DNA of 64,000 nt from Sphingomonas alpina (GCF_014490665.1 NZ_CP061038.1:2232001-2296000), one strand, 5' to 3'. Counted from the stretch's first letter, positions 26,533 to 36,426 are shown. Notes: generated by a model not told the origin, from the letters alone. Translations and numbers: made by a program.

Positions 26533-27756
26533 ATGCGTGTTCTATTAACGACTTATGGGTCGCGCGGGGACGTCGAGCCGATAGCGGGACTCGCGGTCGA
26601 GTTGCGCGCAATGGGCGTTGAGGTGCGTGTGTGTGCTCCGCCGGATCAGGATTTTATGGACTTGCTGGACCGCGCCGGTTTGCCCTTGATACCGGCCTTC
26701 TCTTCAGTGCGTGAATGGGTGACCAAGGCGCTGGAGAACAAGGCGGCGGTCGATCTGCCGACGCGTGCCGCCGAGATCGTCGCGGCGCAGTTCGACGCGA
26801 TCGCCCCGGCGGCTCAGGGGTGTGACCTGATCTTGGCAGCCGGCCTGTTCCCGTCCACCGCGGCGGCACAGTCGGTCGCCGAGCAATTGGGCATCCGTTA
26901 CGTGTACGCGACCTATTGCCCGCACTGGCTGCCCTCGACGCATCACCGGCCGCACGCCTATCCGGGCCACCCCGTTCCGGCGGAGGTGACCGACAACCGG
27001 GTGCTGTGGGACCGGGACATCCAGACCATGGATGCGGTGTTCGGTGGCGGGGTCAATGCGCACCGCACATGGATCGGTTTACCGCCGGTGAACAATGTGC
27101 GCGATCATGTCTTTACCGACCGCCCGTGGCTGGCGTCAGATCCGGTCCTGAGCCCATGGCAGCAGACCGACCTGCGCGACGTCGTGCAGAACGGCGCATG
27201 GATCCTGCCGGACGAACGCCCGCTGCCGACGGAGCTGCTGGCGTTCCTCGATGCCGGGACCCCGCCGGTCTATGTCGGCTTTGGCAGCATGCCGATGAGC
27301 GCTGCCAGGGAGGCCGGAAGAGTGGCGATCGAGGCGATCCGGGCGCAGGGACGCCGCGTACTCCTTTTGCAAGGCTGGGCGGACCTGGCACTGACCGACG
27401 ACCGGGACGATTGCTTCGTCACCGGAGAGGTCAATCAGCAGGTCTTGTTCGGTCGGGTGGCCGCCGTGGTGCATCATGGCGGCGCCGGCACCACGACGGC
27501 GGCGGCGCGAGCGGGTGCGCCTCAGCTGGTCGTGCCGCAGATCGGGGATCAGCCCTATTGGGCCCGCCGGGTGTCCGAACTGGGCATCGGCGCCGGCCAT
27601 GACGGACCAGCACCAACCTTCGACTCCTTCTCCGCCGCACTCAAAACCGCCCTGGTGCCCAAAACCTGCGCGCGAGCAACCGCCATGGCGGGCACGATCC
27701 GCACCGACGGGGCGGCTGTGACCGCGAAGCTGCTGCTCGATATGATCAGCCGATAA
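26533..27756 (+). CDS. UGT/MGT-like glycosyltransferase (GT1 family)
   Basis: 407 residues. The N-terminus RVLLTTYGSRGDVEPIAGLAVELRAMG is the acceptor-binding Rossmann half typical of glycopeptide and macrolide glycosyltransferases. The donor half carries the PSPG-like core: VVHHGGAGTTTAAARAGAP (312-330) with His314/His315 for the nucleotide-sugar phosphate, and GDQPYWA (338-344). It transfers a sugar to a lipid, polyketide or sterol-like acceptor; neither partner can be named. No biosynthetic cluster surrounds it. A 208-base gap with no clear gene precedes it. Confidence 0.82.
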   Translation: MRVLLTTYGSRGDVEPIAGLAVELRAMGVEVRVCAPPDQDFMDLLDRAGLPLIPAFSSVREWVTKALENKAAVDLPTRAAEIVAAQFDAIAPAAQGCDLILAAGLFPSTAAAQSVAEQLGIRYVYATYCPHWLPSTHHRPHAYPGHPVPAEVTDNRVLWDRDIQTMDAVFGGGVNAHRTWIGLPPVNNVRDHVFTDRPWLASDPVLSPWQQTDLRDVVQNGAWILPDERPLPTELLAFLDAGTPPVYVGFGSMPMSAAREAGRVAIEAIRAQGRRVLLLQGWADLALTDDRDDCFVTGEVNQQVLFGRVAAVVHHGGAGTTTAAARAGAPQLVVPQIGDQPYWARRVSELGIGAGHDGPAPTFDSFSAALKTALVPKTCARATAMAGTIRTDGAAVTAKLLLDMISR

Positions 27757-27767
27757 AGCCGCAACAC

Positions 27768-27811
27768 CTCCGGGTCGCCTGGCTGCGAAACCGCAGCCGG
27801 GCGACCCGGAG
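27768..27811. terminator. Bidirectional terminator hairpin
   Basis: 20-base arms (27768-27787 and 27792-27811) starting CTCCGGGTCGCC and ending GGCGACCCGGAG, loop AAAC, with one G-T pair. It lies between the converging glycosyltransferase and DUF885 genes, 12 bases after one stop and 8 before the other. There is no T-run, but the stem is very strong. Confidence 0.75.
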
Positions 27812-27818
27812 ACCTGTG

Positions 27819-29552
27819 TCAGAAGACGGCCTTGGCCGTCGGCTCGCCCATCATCGCCTGGCGCACCAACGGGATCGGCGGACCGCCATATTTCAGGAAC
27901 TCGTCATGGAATGATTTCCATGCCTTGCGCCCGCCGCGCGTCGCGACCCAATCGTCGCGCAGCTTGCGGATCAGCAGCTTGCCCATGGTGTAGTTGAGAT
28001 AGGCCGGATCATAGGTGCCGCGCGCCGATTGCTGTTTGGCATTGCCCTCGTCCTGATAGCATTCGTCGACGAACATCTTGCGCGACTGTTCCTGCGTCAT
28101 GCCGCGCGCATGCAGGCCGATTGCCGAGAGATACCGGCAATTGCGCAGCAGCGCGTTGGACAGCTGCCCGATATGCGTCTCCGCATCGCCATCATTCAGG
28201 CCGGCATCCCACATCATCTCCTCGGCATAATGCGCCCAGCCTTCGGCAAAGGCATAGCCGACGAACAGCCGACCGAAGAGCGAGGGCGAGGCATTGGCGT
28301 GGCGGAACTGCAGAAAATGACCCGGCATGACTTCGTGCACCGAGGTGAACAGCAGGTCCATCTTGCCCGGCACGAAACCGTCCTGCTCCGCCTTGCTCCA
28401 GCTCGGATCGGGCGGCGAGATGTAATAGATCGACGGAATACCCTTCTCGAACGGCCCGGGCGGATCGATATAGGCGGAATTCTGCCGGTTATAGGGCGGA
28501 CTTTCCTCGACCAGCGCCTGTTCGTTATCGGGAATCGAGACGATATCCTTGGCGATCACGAACGCCTTCAGCAGCGGAATCTGCTTGCGCGCCTCGGCAA
28601 CGGGCCCGCCTTCGGGCATGTTGGCGTTCATTTTCGCCATGCAGGCGGGAATGGTCGCGCCGGGCGCGAACTGGGCGCAGGCAGCCTTCAGCGCATCCTG
28701 ATTGCGCTTGAGATCGGCACGCCCCGCCTTCTCGAGCTGGTCGAGCGGCACGTCGACACCCTCGGTCATCTTGATCATGCGCGAGAATTTGTCCGCGCCA
28801 AGCGCGAAATCCTGTGTCGCGGTCGCCTTCTGGCTCTCCAGCCAGCTCCCGAGATCCTTCATCGCCTTCGACGCCGGGCCCGCAGCCTCGTCGAACTGCT
28901 TTTGCAGCGCGGCGTCCTGCACGCCGGCAAACGCCTTTTTCGCGTCCCCGGTGTAGTAATCGGCAAAGCCGTTGAAGCCCGCGGCGCCGTAATTGATATA
29001 GCTCAGCGGCATCGGCGTTTTCAGATTGGCGCGGATATTCGCCGCCGCCGCCGGCACTTTTTGCAGGAAAGCGATCATCGCCTTCATCCGCGTCGGCGCA
29101 TCGGCATAGTTGCGCGCGATATAGACATTGGGATCGAGCCCGGCACCGACATACCAGGCCGGATTGGTGTGCGGCTGATCCGCATCCTCGAGCCAGAATA
29201 GCTTCCCTTCGGCAACGCCGACCAGATAATCGCGTTCGAACGCATCCTGCTTGCCCAGCTTCGCCGCGTCGAAAGCGCGTGCCTTGACGATCGCATCGCG
29301 CAGGAAGTCACCCTGCCGCTTCAGCCCCGCCGCACTCCAGTCGCCCAGGCCGCCATCGAAATCATGCCGCCCCTGATAGACTGCATTGGCCGGGTCGATC
29401 TTGAACCAGCCCTCAATAAAGGCATCGCGAAAACCAGCCCAATTGGCGGTCGGCAGCGTCAGTTCGATGGTCGTGTTGCTCACCGTCGTGGTTGACGGAG
29501 CACACGCAGCAAGCCCGAGGACCGCAATCCCCGCCAGCAATTTCAGTCGCAT
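27819..29552 (-). CDS. DUF885 lipoprotein (M32-like putative peptidase)
   Basis: 577 residues from ATG 29552, with GAGAGGA upstream. The N-terminus is a lipoprotein signal with LAAC (Cys17). DUF885 proteins are distant relatives of zinc metallopeptidases: the helix VHEVMPGHFLQFRHA carries HExxxGH-like residues, with AEGWAHYAEEMM supplying the downstream Glu. Both elements are intact, so peptidase activity in the periplasm is plausible. The open frame extends 35 codons upstream but that part is Arg-rich and lacks the signal. Confidence 0.82.
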   Translation of the reverse strand: MRLKLLAGIAVLGLAACAPSTTTVSNTTIELTLPTANWAGFRDAFIEGWFKIDPANAVYQGRHDFDGGLGDWSAAGLKRQGDFLRDAIVKARAFDAAKLGKQDAFERDYLVGVAEGKLFWLEDADQPHTNPAWYVGAGLDPNVYIARNYADAPTRMKAMIAFLQKVPAAAANIRANLKTPMPLSYINYGAAGFNGFADYYTGDAKKAFAGVQDAALQKQFDEAAGPASKAMKDLGSWLESQKATATQDFALGADKFSRMIKMTEGVDVPLDQLEKAGRADLKRNQDALKAACAQFAPGATIPACMAKMNANMPEGGPVAEARKQIPLLKAFVIAKDIVSIPDNEQALVEESPPYNRQNSAYIDPPGPFEKGIPSIYYISPPDPSWSKAEQDGFVPGKMDLLFTSVHEVMPGHFLQFRHANASPSLFGRLFVGYAFAEGWAHYAEEMMWDAGLNDGDAETHIGQLSNALLRNCRYLSAIGLHARGMTQEQSRKMFVDECYQDEGNAKQQSARGTYDPAYLNYTMGKLLIRKLRDDWVATRGGRKAWKSFHDEFLKYGGPPIPLVRQAMMGEPTAKAVF

Positions 29553-29680
29553 GAAAATCCTCTCGAGTCGTCGTTGCCGCGATGCTGGCAGGTTGCGATG
29601 GCGCGCGCCAGTCCGGCCGGAACCTGCCCCCGAGCCAGCTCGTTCAGCCTGTTCCATCCGAGCGTATCCGGGAGTTTCCC

Positions 29681-30505
29681 ATGCCCTATATCAAGACCCG
29701 CGACGGCACCGACCTGTATGTGAAGGATTGGGGCAGCGGCCGGCCGGTGGTGCTGGTCCATGGCTGGCCGCTCTCGGCGGACAGCTGGGATGCACAGGCG
29801 CTGGCGCTGGCCGATGCCGGCTTTCGCGCGATCGCCTATGACCGGCGCGGCTTCGGGCGTTCAGATCAGCCGTGGAGCGGCTATGATTATGATACGCTTG
29901 CCGATGATCTCGCTGACGTCATGGCGGCAACCGGCGCCGATAACGATGCCGTGCTGGTCGGTTTCTCGATGGGTGGCGGCGAAGTCGCACGGTATATGAG
30001 CCGCCATGACAGCAAAGGCGTAGTGGGCGCCGGCCTGATCTCGTCGATCGTGCCTTATATGCTGAAGACCGACGACAATCAGCACGGCGTGCCCGAGGAG
30101 CAGCTCCGGGCGATCGGCGATGGGATCCGCAAGGATCGCCATGCCTTCTTCGCGACCTTCTTCAAACAATTCTTCGGGGTCGGCCTGGTCTCGAGCCCGG
30201 TCAGTCAGGAAATCCTCGACTGGGCGTGGCAAGTTTCCCGGCTGGCTGGCCTCAAACCGATCCTCGCTTGTGCGGACTCGTTCGGCCATACCGATTTCCG
30301 GGCGGACCTGGCGGCGTTCCGCGTGCCTACGCTGGTGCTTCATGGCACCGCCGACCAGATTGTTCCAATCGACGCCACCGGACGAGAAGCGGCAAGAAGC
30401 ATCGCCGGGGCGCAGCTGGTCGAATATGATGGCGCGCCGCATGGCCTGACCGTCACCGAGAGTGATCGGTTCACCAAGGATCTGCTGACATTTCTTGGCA
30501 AGTAG
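29681..30505 (+). CDS. Alpha/beta hydrolase, cofactor-free haloperoxidase type (paralogue)
   Basis: 274 residues from ATG 29681, with GGGAG upstream. Triad: Ser96 in GFSMGGGE, Asp225 in HGTADQIVP and His254 in GAPHGL. It is a paralogue of the protein at 15798 (both open MPY-x-x-T-x-D-G-T and share KDWGSG and HGWPLSAD), but the nucleophile elbow is GFSMGG rather than GHSTGG, the commoner form in chloroperoxidases. Cytosolic. It is divergent from the DUF885 gene across 128 bases. Confidence 0.85.
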   Translation: MPYIKTRDGTDLYVKDWGSGRPVVLVHGWPLSADSWDAQALALADAGFRAIAYDRRGFGRSDQPWSGYDYDTLADDLADVMAATGADNDAVLVGFSMGGGEVARYMSRHDSKGVVGAGLISSIVPYMLKTDDNQHGVPEEQLRAIGDGIRKDRHAFFATFFKQFFGVGLVSSPVSQEILDWAWQVSRLAGLKPILACADSFGHTDFRADLAAFRVPTLVLHGTADQIVPIDATGREAARSIAGAQLVEYDGAPHGLTVTESDRFTKDLLTFLGK

Positions 30506-30598
30506 AAGATAGATTATATTGCTTCGCAGCTATTTATATCGAATTGCTGATATTCCATTCGAATCAGCCCCAAGGCTGGACAACCCCGGAGAGTCCTG

Positions 30599-31357
30599 AT
30601 GATTCGCACTCGCACCCTGGCGATTTCCCTGATCGCGGCCGCCACCTGGTTGAGCGGCTGCAGCAGCGAGCCAAAAGGTTCGGGCAGCACCAAGGGCGAT
30701 GGGCAACCAATCCCGGCCGCCTTCGACACCGCCGCCGGTACTCTCTCGGCGCAGGGATGGCGGCTGGCCGAATGTGTCGCGATCGCCGACGACAAGCAGA
30801 AACTCGCTTGCTACGCTGCGCTGGGGTTCAAGGAGTCCGGCGATGTCGGCAAGGTAGAGGCGCTCGCCGGTGGGACGGAGATCCTTGCCGGCAAGCGCTG
30901 GCAGATCACCGCGCCCAGCCCGGGCGGCAGCGACAGTTTTCAGGGAACCGCCATCCTGACCCTGGCGGGACTGGCGAACGAAGGTCCGATGGCCTTTCGC
31001 AATACCCGTATAACGCTGCGATGCCCGGCGAACTGGGGCAGTTCCAGCAATATGAAATGGGCCGCATCGGTCGACCTGCCCTTCGACGTCGCTTACGACA
31101 CAAATGGCAAGGATCGCGGAACCATGGCGATCGACATCGATGGAAAACCCTTCAAGGCCGTGCAATTCTCGCGGAGCAGCTTCAACGTGGAGGCTGAGAG
31201 TGCCGAAGCGTTTCGTGACGCGATCCTTACCGCAAAGAATTTCGCGCTGACGCTGGCGACGCTGGATGGCAAATCGGGGGCGATGAAGACCGAGCTGCCA
31301 GCGAGCGGGGAGTCACTCAAGGCCTATTTCGACAAATTCTGCTCGGCCAAGGGCTAG
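30599..31357 (+). CDS. Lipoprotein resembling type VI secretion-associated VasI
   Basis: 252 residues. Lipobox LSGC (Cys21) follows a short signal. The segment LAECVAIADDKQKLACYAAL has the C-x(n)-D-x(n)-L-x-CY pattern found in VasI/TagO-like proteins and other small envelope proteins. The remaining beta-rich part (GNARS-like repeats are absent) is similar to those in overall length. No type VI secretion genes are in the window, so this is a fold resemblance only. A second Cys pair (RCPANW and FCSAKG) may form a disulfide. Confidence 0.62.
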   Translation: MIRTRTLAISLIAAATWLSGCSSEPKGSGSTKGDGQPIPAAFDTAAGTLSAQGWRLAECVAIADDKQKLACYAALGFKESGDVGKVEALAGGTEILAGKRWQITAPSPGGSDSFQGTAILTLAGLANEGPMAFRNTRITLRCPANWGSSSNMKWAASVDLPFDVAYDTNGKDRGTMAIDIDGKPFKAVQFSRSSFNVEAESAEAFRDAILTAKNFALTLATLDGKSGAMKTELPASGESLKAYFDKFCSAKG

Positions 31358-31399
31358 AGCAACATCAGGCTGGGTGGAATTACCCGGCTCCGGACTTGA

Positions 31400-31473
31400 T
31401 CCGGGGCTGTCGAAGCTCGTTCTTTCTTGCCGCAGAAGAAGAACGGCCCTTTGACAACCTCAGGGCGAACGGG
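31400..31473. repeat. Short interspersed palindromic repeat (CTCAGGGCGAACGG type)
   Basis: The stretch contains CTGTCGAAGCTCG, a hairpin GTTCTTTCTT/AAGAAGAAC (31419-31444) and TTTGACAACCTCAGGGCGAACGGG at 31450-31473 in two pieces of the widespread sphingomonad intergenic repeat that reads, when translated, as VRPEPVEG. It lies in the 425-base gene-free gap 31358-31782. A second partial copy is at 35798-35821. Confidence 0.6.
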
Positions 31474-31656
31474 CGGGAGCAGAGCAACTCGGCTCGAAAC
31501 CGCCCCAGAGCTTCGGGTCGCCATCGGCGCTAGTCGCACTGTGTTATCCGGTTTTGACATTGAGAAAGAGCGCATCGGTACAAGTCCGGTACGGGATGGC
31601 ATGCCCAATTCCGTGTCAGGGTTGAATCGCCGCCGGCGACCCCACCGCAAACGGGG

Positions 31657-31689
31657 GAGATATGTTACACCGGTCGTGTAACATATCTC
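31657..31689. repeat. 33-bp inverted repeat with 14-base perfect arms
   Basis: Arm GAGATATGTTACAC (31657-31670), loop CGGTC, arm GTGTAACATATCTC (31676-31689). It sits between two converging genes in a gene-free gap, followed by AT-rich DNA (31700-31745). It could be a bidirectional terminator, an operator or a small mobile-element end; no T-run follows. Confidence 0.75.
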
Positions 31690-31782
31690 AGGCCGAGCTA
31701 CGGCAGAAATTCATATAATATCGTTATATATCAGATACTAGTCCGACACACTCATCAGCCACCGACTAAATGTCGATTGGCC

Positions 31783-32097
31783 CTAGGGCTGCATCGGCAG
31801 GATGACATCGTCGGGATGCGCGACGTTCAGTTTCTTGCGCACCAGCTCATCCACCATGTCCGGGTCGGCCTTTTTCGGATCGAGCAGATTGACCCGGTTC
31901 TGCCACTCCGCCCGCTTCTGCTTGAGAGCGGCGAGTTCGACATCGCGCTTGGTCAACTGACGCTTGATATCGCCATAAGCACGCGCGCCATTGGGGCCGA
32001 GCACAGCGTAAGTCCCGAACACCGCCATCACGATCAATAGAACCGCCGGGCCCAGGGCCCGGCGGAGCATGAGGCGTAAGGGAGAACGCTTTGTCAT
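31783..32097 (-). CDS. ftsB: Septum formation initiator FtsB/DivIC
   Basis: 104 residues. One transmembrane helix (about 15-34, GPAVLLIVMAVFGTYAVLGP) is followed by a coiled coil (YGDIKRQLTKRDVELAALKQKRAEWQNRV) and a short C-terminal domain with the family sequence DPDMVDELVRKKLNVAHPDDVI. FtsB/DivIC bridges FtsL and FtsQ in the divisome at the septum. It lies 51 bases downstream of eno on the same strand, the classical proteobacterial order, so the two are likely co-transcribed. Confidence 0.85.
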   Translation of the reverse strand: MTKRSPLRLMLRRALGPAVLLIVMAVFGTYAVLGPNGARAYGDIKRQLTKRDVELAALKQKRAEWQNRVNLLDPKKADPDMVDELVRKKLNVAHPDDVILPMQP

Positions 32098-32148
32098 TGC
32101 GTGATTCTTACTGCACGCGACTCGGGGATCAAGCTTTAATTTACCATC

Positions 32149-33438
<1,290 letters not shown>

Positions 33439-33527
33439 CTAATCGTGGGCGGGCGCCAAGGTTGCGGTGGATGCGGGCCGAGCCTCTATCGGCTAACGGC
33501 GCGGGCGGCAATTCGCGGGGGGTCGAT

Positions 33528-33553
33528 GGAACCGGAAGCCATACTGGCCGGTT
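33528..33553 (+). promoter_or_regulatory. EcfG-like stress promoter (GGAAC-N17-GGTT)
   Basis: GGAAC at 33528-33532, then 17 bases and GGTT at 33550-33553, 32 bases before the first gene of the YqjD-like operon. One base of the -10 differs from the CGTT consensus. Prediction supported by the stress-related nature of the operon. Confidence 0.45.
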
Positions 33554-33584
33554 GATCGACACGAGTATTCGAGAAAGGGTTCAC

Positions 33585-34187
33585 ATGGCCGAAGACGCTC
33601 CCAAGGCTCCGAAACCGGCCAAGCCGGTGAAGAAGGCCGCCACCACCGCCACGCCTCGGGCGAAAGCGCTGAACGGTGCCGTCGCGGCCAAGCCGACCCC
33701 CAAGCCAAAGCCCGCAAAACCTCTGAAAGGCCCGACCGTGGACCCCATCGAAAATCCGAAGACGACCACCAGCAAGGCTGCGAACGACACCAACCCGATC
33801 TCGGCGCAGGCATTGAAGGACGGTGCTGCAAAAATCACCAAGGACGCCGGCAACAAGGCACGCAGCTATGCCGAGGACGGCAAAGCGCGCGCAGGCGGTG
33901 CGCTCGACGAATTATCGAAGATGATCAACGATGCCGCCGGCACCGTCGATGAGAAGATCGGTGCGCAATATGGCCAATATGCCCGCACCGCCGCCGAAGC
34001 GGTGTCGGGCTTTTCCGAATCGCTCAAGGCGAAGGAAATCGACGACCTGATCGCCGATGCGCGCGGTTTCGTGAAAAAGAGCCCGGTGATCGCGATCGGT
34101 ACGGCTGCAGCGATCGGCTTCGTCCTGGTCCGCCTGATTAAATCGGGCATCGACGCCGCAGACCGCACAACCGACAACAAGGCTTAG
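33585..34187 (+). CDS. YqjD/ElaB-like membrane-anchored protein
   Basis: 200 residues from ATG 33585, with GAGAAAGGG upstream. The first third is Lys/Pro/Ala-rich and low-complexity (KPAKPVKKAATT, KPTPKPKPAKPLKG), with features of a nucleic-acid-binding tail. The middle is a helical coiled part, and a single C-terminal membrane helix follows (about 168-188, SPVIAIGTAAAIGFVLVRL). YqjD/ElaB proteins associate with ribosomes at the membrane in stationary phase in E. coli; the alphaproteobacterial forms are thought to be stress proteins. First gene of a four-gene operon with an EcfG-like promoter. Confidence 0.75.
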   Translation: MAEDAPKAPKPAKPVKKAATTATPRAKALNGAVAAKPTPKPKPAKPLKGPTVDPIENPKTTTSKAANDTNPISAQALKDGAAKITKDAGNKARSYAEDGKARAGGALDELSKMINDAAGTVDEKIGAQYGQYARTAAEAVSGFSESLKAKEIDDLIADARGFVKKSPVIAIGTAAAIGFVLVRLIKSGIDAADRTTDNKA

Positions 34188-34229
34188 CCTCGGGCTCAAT
34201 TCGGGCAGCGCCAGGTTTCAGGGGGTAAC

Positions 34230-34583
34230 ATGGACGATCAGCCGTCGCCCGACGAGAACAGCATCGCAGGGCTGTTCTCGCGGTTGATCGACGACGCCGA
34301 GCGGTTCGTACGAGCCGAGATTCGGCTATACCGCGCGCAGTTGTTCGATCGGATTGGCGATGCCAAGGCCGCGATCCTGCTCGGCGTGACGGCCTTTCTG
34401 CTTGCCCAGAGCGCCTTTATCGCGCTGTTTGTCGGACTGGTGCTGATCCTGGCACGTGCGATCGGGCCGGCCTGGGCGATTGTCATCGTTATCGGGTCAG
34501 GCCTGGCCATCGCCGCCGTGCTGGTGAAGATCGCGATCGACAAGATCCGCAAGGTCACCGCGATCAAGGATCACGCGGAATGA
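34230..34583 (+). CDS. Phage-holin-like membrane protein (YqjE family)
   Basis: 117 residues. A cytosolic start (FSRLIDDAERFVRAEIRLYRAQLFDR) is followed by two transmembrane helices (about 47-72 and 80-103) separated by a short turn. This is the Phage_holin_3_6/YqjE pattern, so despite the name it is a chromosomal envelope protein, not a lysis gene. It is the second gene of the operon, 42 bases after the YqjD-like gene, and its stop overlaps the next start as ATGA. Confidence 0.78.
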   Translation: MDDQPSPDENSIAGLFSRLIDDAERFVRAEIRLYRAQLFDRIGDAKAAILLGVTAFLLAQSAFIALFVGLVLILARAIGPAWAIVIVIGSGLAIAAVLVKIAIDKIRKVTAIKDHAE

Positions 34584-34981
34584 GCGTCGAGACCGAAACC
34601 GACGAGCCGGACCTTGCTTTCGCGAAGAAGCGCTCGGCGGAAGCGCGCGAGAAGCTCGCCGGCACGCTGGTCGAACTCCAGGCACGCCTCAACCCCAAGG
34701 CGCTGGCGCGCGAAGCAATCCAGGAGTTGAAGGAAGCGGGGCAGGAAATGGCGCGCGAGGGCCTGGAGGCGGCGAAACGTCACCCCCTGACACTGGCGGG
34801 CGCGGCGACCGCTGTCGGAATCTTCCTGGCACGCAAGCCGCTGTCGAAGCTGATCAGCGAATTCGGCGAAACCCAAGCCGAAACCACCACTCGCGAGCCG
34901 GCGGGCGATGCAACCCCTGCCCCGCCGACGAGTTTGACCAAGGAACGGGCCGGCGCCCGTGGCAAGAGGACAAAACCATGA
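34580..34981 (+). CDS. DUF3618-like membrane stress protein (YqjK position)
   Basis: 133 residues. The N-terminus (AFAKKRSAEAREKLAGTLVELQARLNPKALAREAI) and the single hydrophobic segment with HPLTLAGAATAVGIFLARKPL match DUF3618 proteins, which accompany YqjD and YqjE genes. The acidic/Thr/Pro-rich C-terminus ends in RGKRTKP. ATGA overlaps link it to genes on both sides, so translation is coupled. Exact role unknown; envelope stress is inferred from the operon. Confidence 0.72.
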   Translation: MSVETETDEPDLAFAKKRSAEAREKLAGTLVELQARLNPKALAREAIQELKEAGQEMAREGLEAAKRHPLTLAGAATAVGIFLARKPLSKLISEFGETQAETTTREPAGDATPAPPTSLTKERAGARGKRTKP

Positions 34982-35418
34982 CCGACGCGACCCCCAACAC
35001 TGCCGCTCGCCCTGCCCCGAAGCGCAGCACGATCGAAAAAACCTATGACAAGGCCGCCAAGGCGATCGACAAGGGCCGGAAAACCGCGCTGAAGACCGCT
35101 CGCTCGACCGCCGAGAGCCTTGAAGCCAACCCGATGACGCTGCTCGCCGGCGGCATCGCGCTGGGTGCAGTGATCGGTGCGCTGGTCCCGCGCAGCGAGC
35201 GCGAAGGCAAATTACTGGCACCGGTCGGCAAGCGCATCACCGACACCGCGGGCGCGGCCGCCAAGGCAGCACGCGATGCCGGCAAAGCTGAACTGGATTC
35301 GCTCGGGCTGAACAAGGCAGCTGCACGAGATCAGGCGGGCAAGTTGCTCGGCGGCGTCGTGAAGGCGCTGGCGACGGCAGGCGCCGCCGCGGCCCAGACG
35401 GCGAAAACGAAGGAATAG
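34978..35418 (+). CDS. Helical protein with one membrane segment, YqjD operon
   Basis: 146 residues. A Lys/Ala-rich helical start (IEKTYDKAAKAIDKGRKTALKTARSTAESLEANPMTLLAGGIALGAVIGALVP) contains one hydrophobic segment (about 53-70), then an Ala-rich helical tail. It looks like a DUF883/YqjD-type membrane anchor. Fourth gene of the operon, overlapping the previous stop by four bases. Function unknown. Confidence 0.65.
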   Translation: MTDATPNTAARPAPKRSTIEKTYDKAAKAIDKGRKTALKTARSTAESLEANPMTLLAGGIALGAVIGALVPRSEREGKLLAPVGKRITDTAGAAAKAARDAGKAELDSLGLNKAAARDQAGKLLGGVVKALATAGAAAAQTAKTKE

Positions 35419-35483
35419 CACTTCAATAGCTGGAAGCCTCGCTCTAAGGACATGCGCGACTCCTCTCCCTGGGCACGCATATC

Positions 35484-35714
35484 ATGAGCAAACTCCACCT
35501 CGTCTTCGGCGGCCGCGTCAGCGACCCGCGCACTCTCGACTTCGACGATCTCGATTCGATCGAGATCGTCGGTGTGTTCCCGGACTATAAAAGCGCGGAA
35601 AAAGCATGGCGCTCGGCGGCACAGCGGACCGTCGACGATGCCGAGATGAAATATGTCGTGGTGCACCTGCACCGGCTGCTCCAGCCGGACCTGATGTCAC
35701 CGCCCGCGGCGTAG
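35484..35714 (+). CDS. DUF4170 protein
   Basis: 76 residues. The family signature KLHLVFGGRVSDPRTLDFDDLDSIEIVGVFPDYKSAEKAWRSAAQRTVDDAEMKYVVVHLHRLL in shortened form is conserved across alphaproteobacteria: a small alpha/beta protein with HLVFGG, W-R-x-x-A-Q-R-T-V-D-x-A and a KYVVVHLH strand. Its function is unknown. It lies 65 bases after the YqjD-type operon on the same strand and may be read through from it. Confidence 0.82.
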   Translation: MSKLHLVFGGRVSDPRTLDFDDLDSIEIVGVFPDYKSAEKAWRSAAQRTVDDAEMKYVVVHLHRLLQPDLMSPPAA

Positions 35715-35797
35715 GTTTGAGCCAGAGCATCGACCTGGCCGGAATCCCCTCCATCCGTTCGGGCTGACACCGTCAAAGCCCATGCGCTGCGCGTACT

Positions 35798-35821
35798 CTT
35801 CGACCGGCTCAGGGCGAACGG
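35798..35821. repeat. Partial copy of the interspersed CTCAGGGCGAACGG repeat
   Basis: CTTCGACCGGCTC followed by AGGGCGAACGG at 35798-35821, in the 157-base gap between the DUF4170 and rhomboid-like genes, which converge. It shares CTCAGGGCGAACGG with the copy at 31450-31473. It may act as a terminator or be a relic repeat. Confidence 0.5.
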
Positions 35822-35871
35822 AAGGGGTAGATCAGCTCAGCTCGGGAACGCTTTGACGAGCCACGTTCACG

Positions 35872-36426
35872 TCACGCGCGGCGATATTGCCATTTGAGCA
35901 GCGGCCGCGCCAGCGCGACACCGGCGGCGAGGCCGCCGAGCGGTTCGATGATCGAAACGGACAGCTCGAAGCTCTGTGCGATGAGCGAAAAGACCAGCTG
36001 GATGCCGAGCCAGACGCCGGCCAGCATCGCGATCTGCACCCAGCGGCTCTTGCCATGGCCGATCGGGATGGCGCCGGGCACACCGTAGAGCATGAAATAA
36101 GCGCCGATGACCGCAAAGACGGCCGGTTCGAGCCCGGCGCTCGGCAGCAGCGAACCGGGCGTCAGCACGAGGCGCGCGAGCGCGCCGGCATAAGCCCCGG
36201 CGAGGAGAAGAATACCCAGCCCGACCGGCCGCAACGCCTTTTCGACATAGCGGCCAGCGATCAGCAGGAAGATCAGGTTGAAGGTCGCAGAGACGAAGTC
36301 GCGCGCCAGAAACGCCGATGCCAGCGGCGACAGCCATGACCGAACCGGGTCGTCGCGCCAGCCGCTGGCCACGAAATCTCGCGGAATGAAGCCGAACATC
36401 ATCGACGCCTCGGCCAGGCCGATCAC
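35872..36426 (-). CDS. Rhomboid-like membrane protein lacking catalytic residues
   Basis: 184 residues as called from GTG 36426, but protein-like sequence continues upstream in frame to about 36510 ([20 protein letters not shown]), where the only start-like codon is CTG overlapping the greA stop. With it, TM1 of the rhomboid fold is complete. The six-TM layout is rhomboid, but the catalytic GxSG(A) is replaced by SAGLEPAVF, the HxxN-type loop is ARDFVSATFN, and the HxGG motif reads EPLGG. The Ser-His dyad is missing, so it should be a pseudoprotease (iRhom/derlin-like role, inferred). Downstream of greA with almost no gap, so part of the carA-greA operon. Confidence 0.68.
   Translation of the reverse strand: MIGLAEASMMFGFIPRDFVASGWRDDPVRSWLSPLASAFLARDFVSATFNLIFLLIAGRYVEKALRPVGLGILLLAGAYAGALARLVLTPGSLLPSAGLEPAVFAVIGAYFMLYGVPGAIPIGHGKSRWVQIAMLAGVWLGIQLVFSLIAQSFELSVSIIEPLGGLAAGVALARPLLKWQYRRA

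Noticed and set aside
31354..31681. Two overlapping open frames in the repeat region
   Set aside because: They are translations of the VRPEPVEG-type intergenic repeat, which is not coding.
34230..34583. Prophage suggested by a holin-family hit
   Set aside because: YqjE-type holin-like proteins are chromosomal stress proteins. No phage genes are adjacent.
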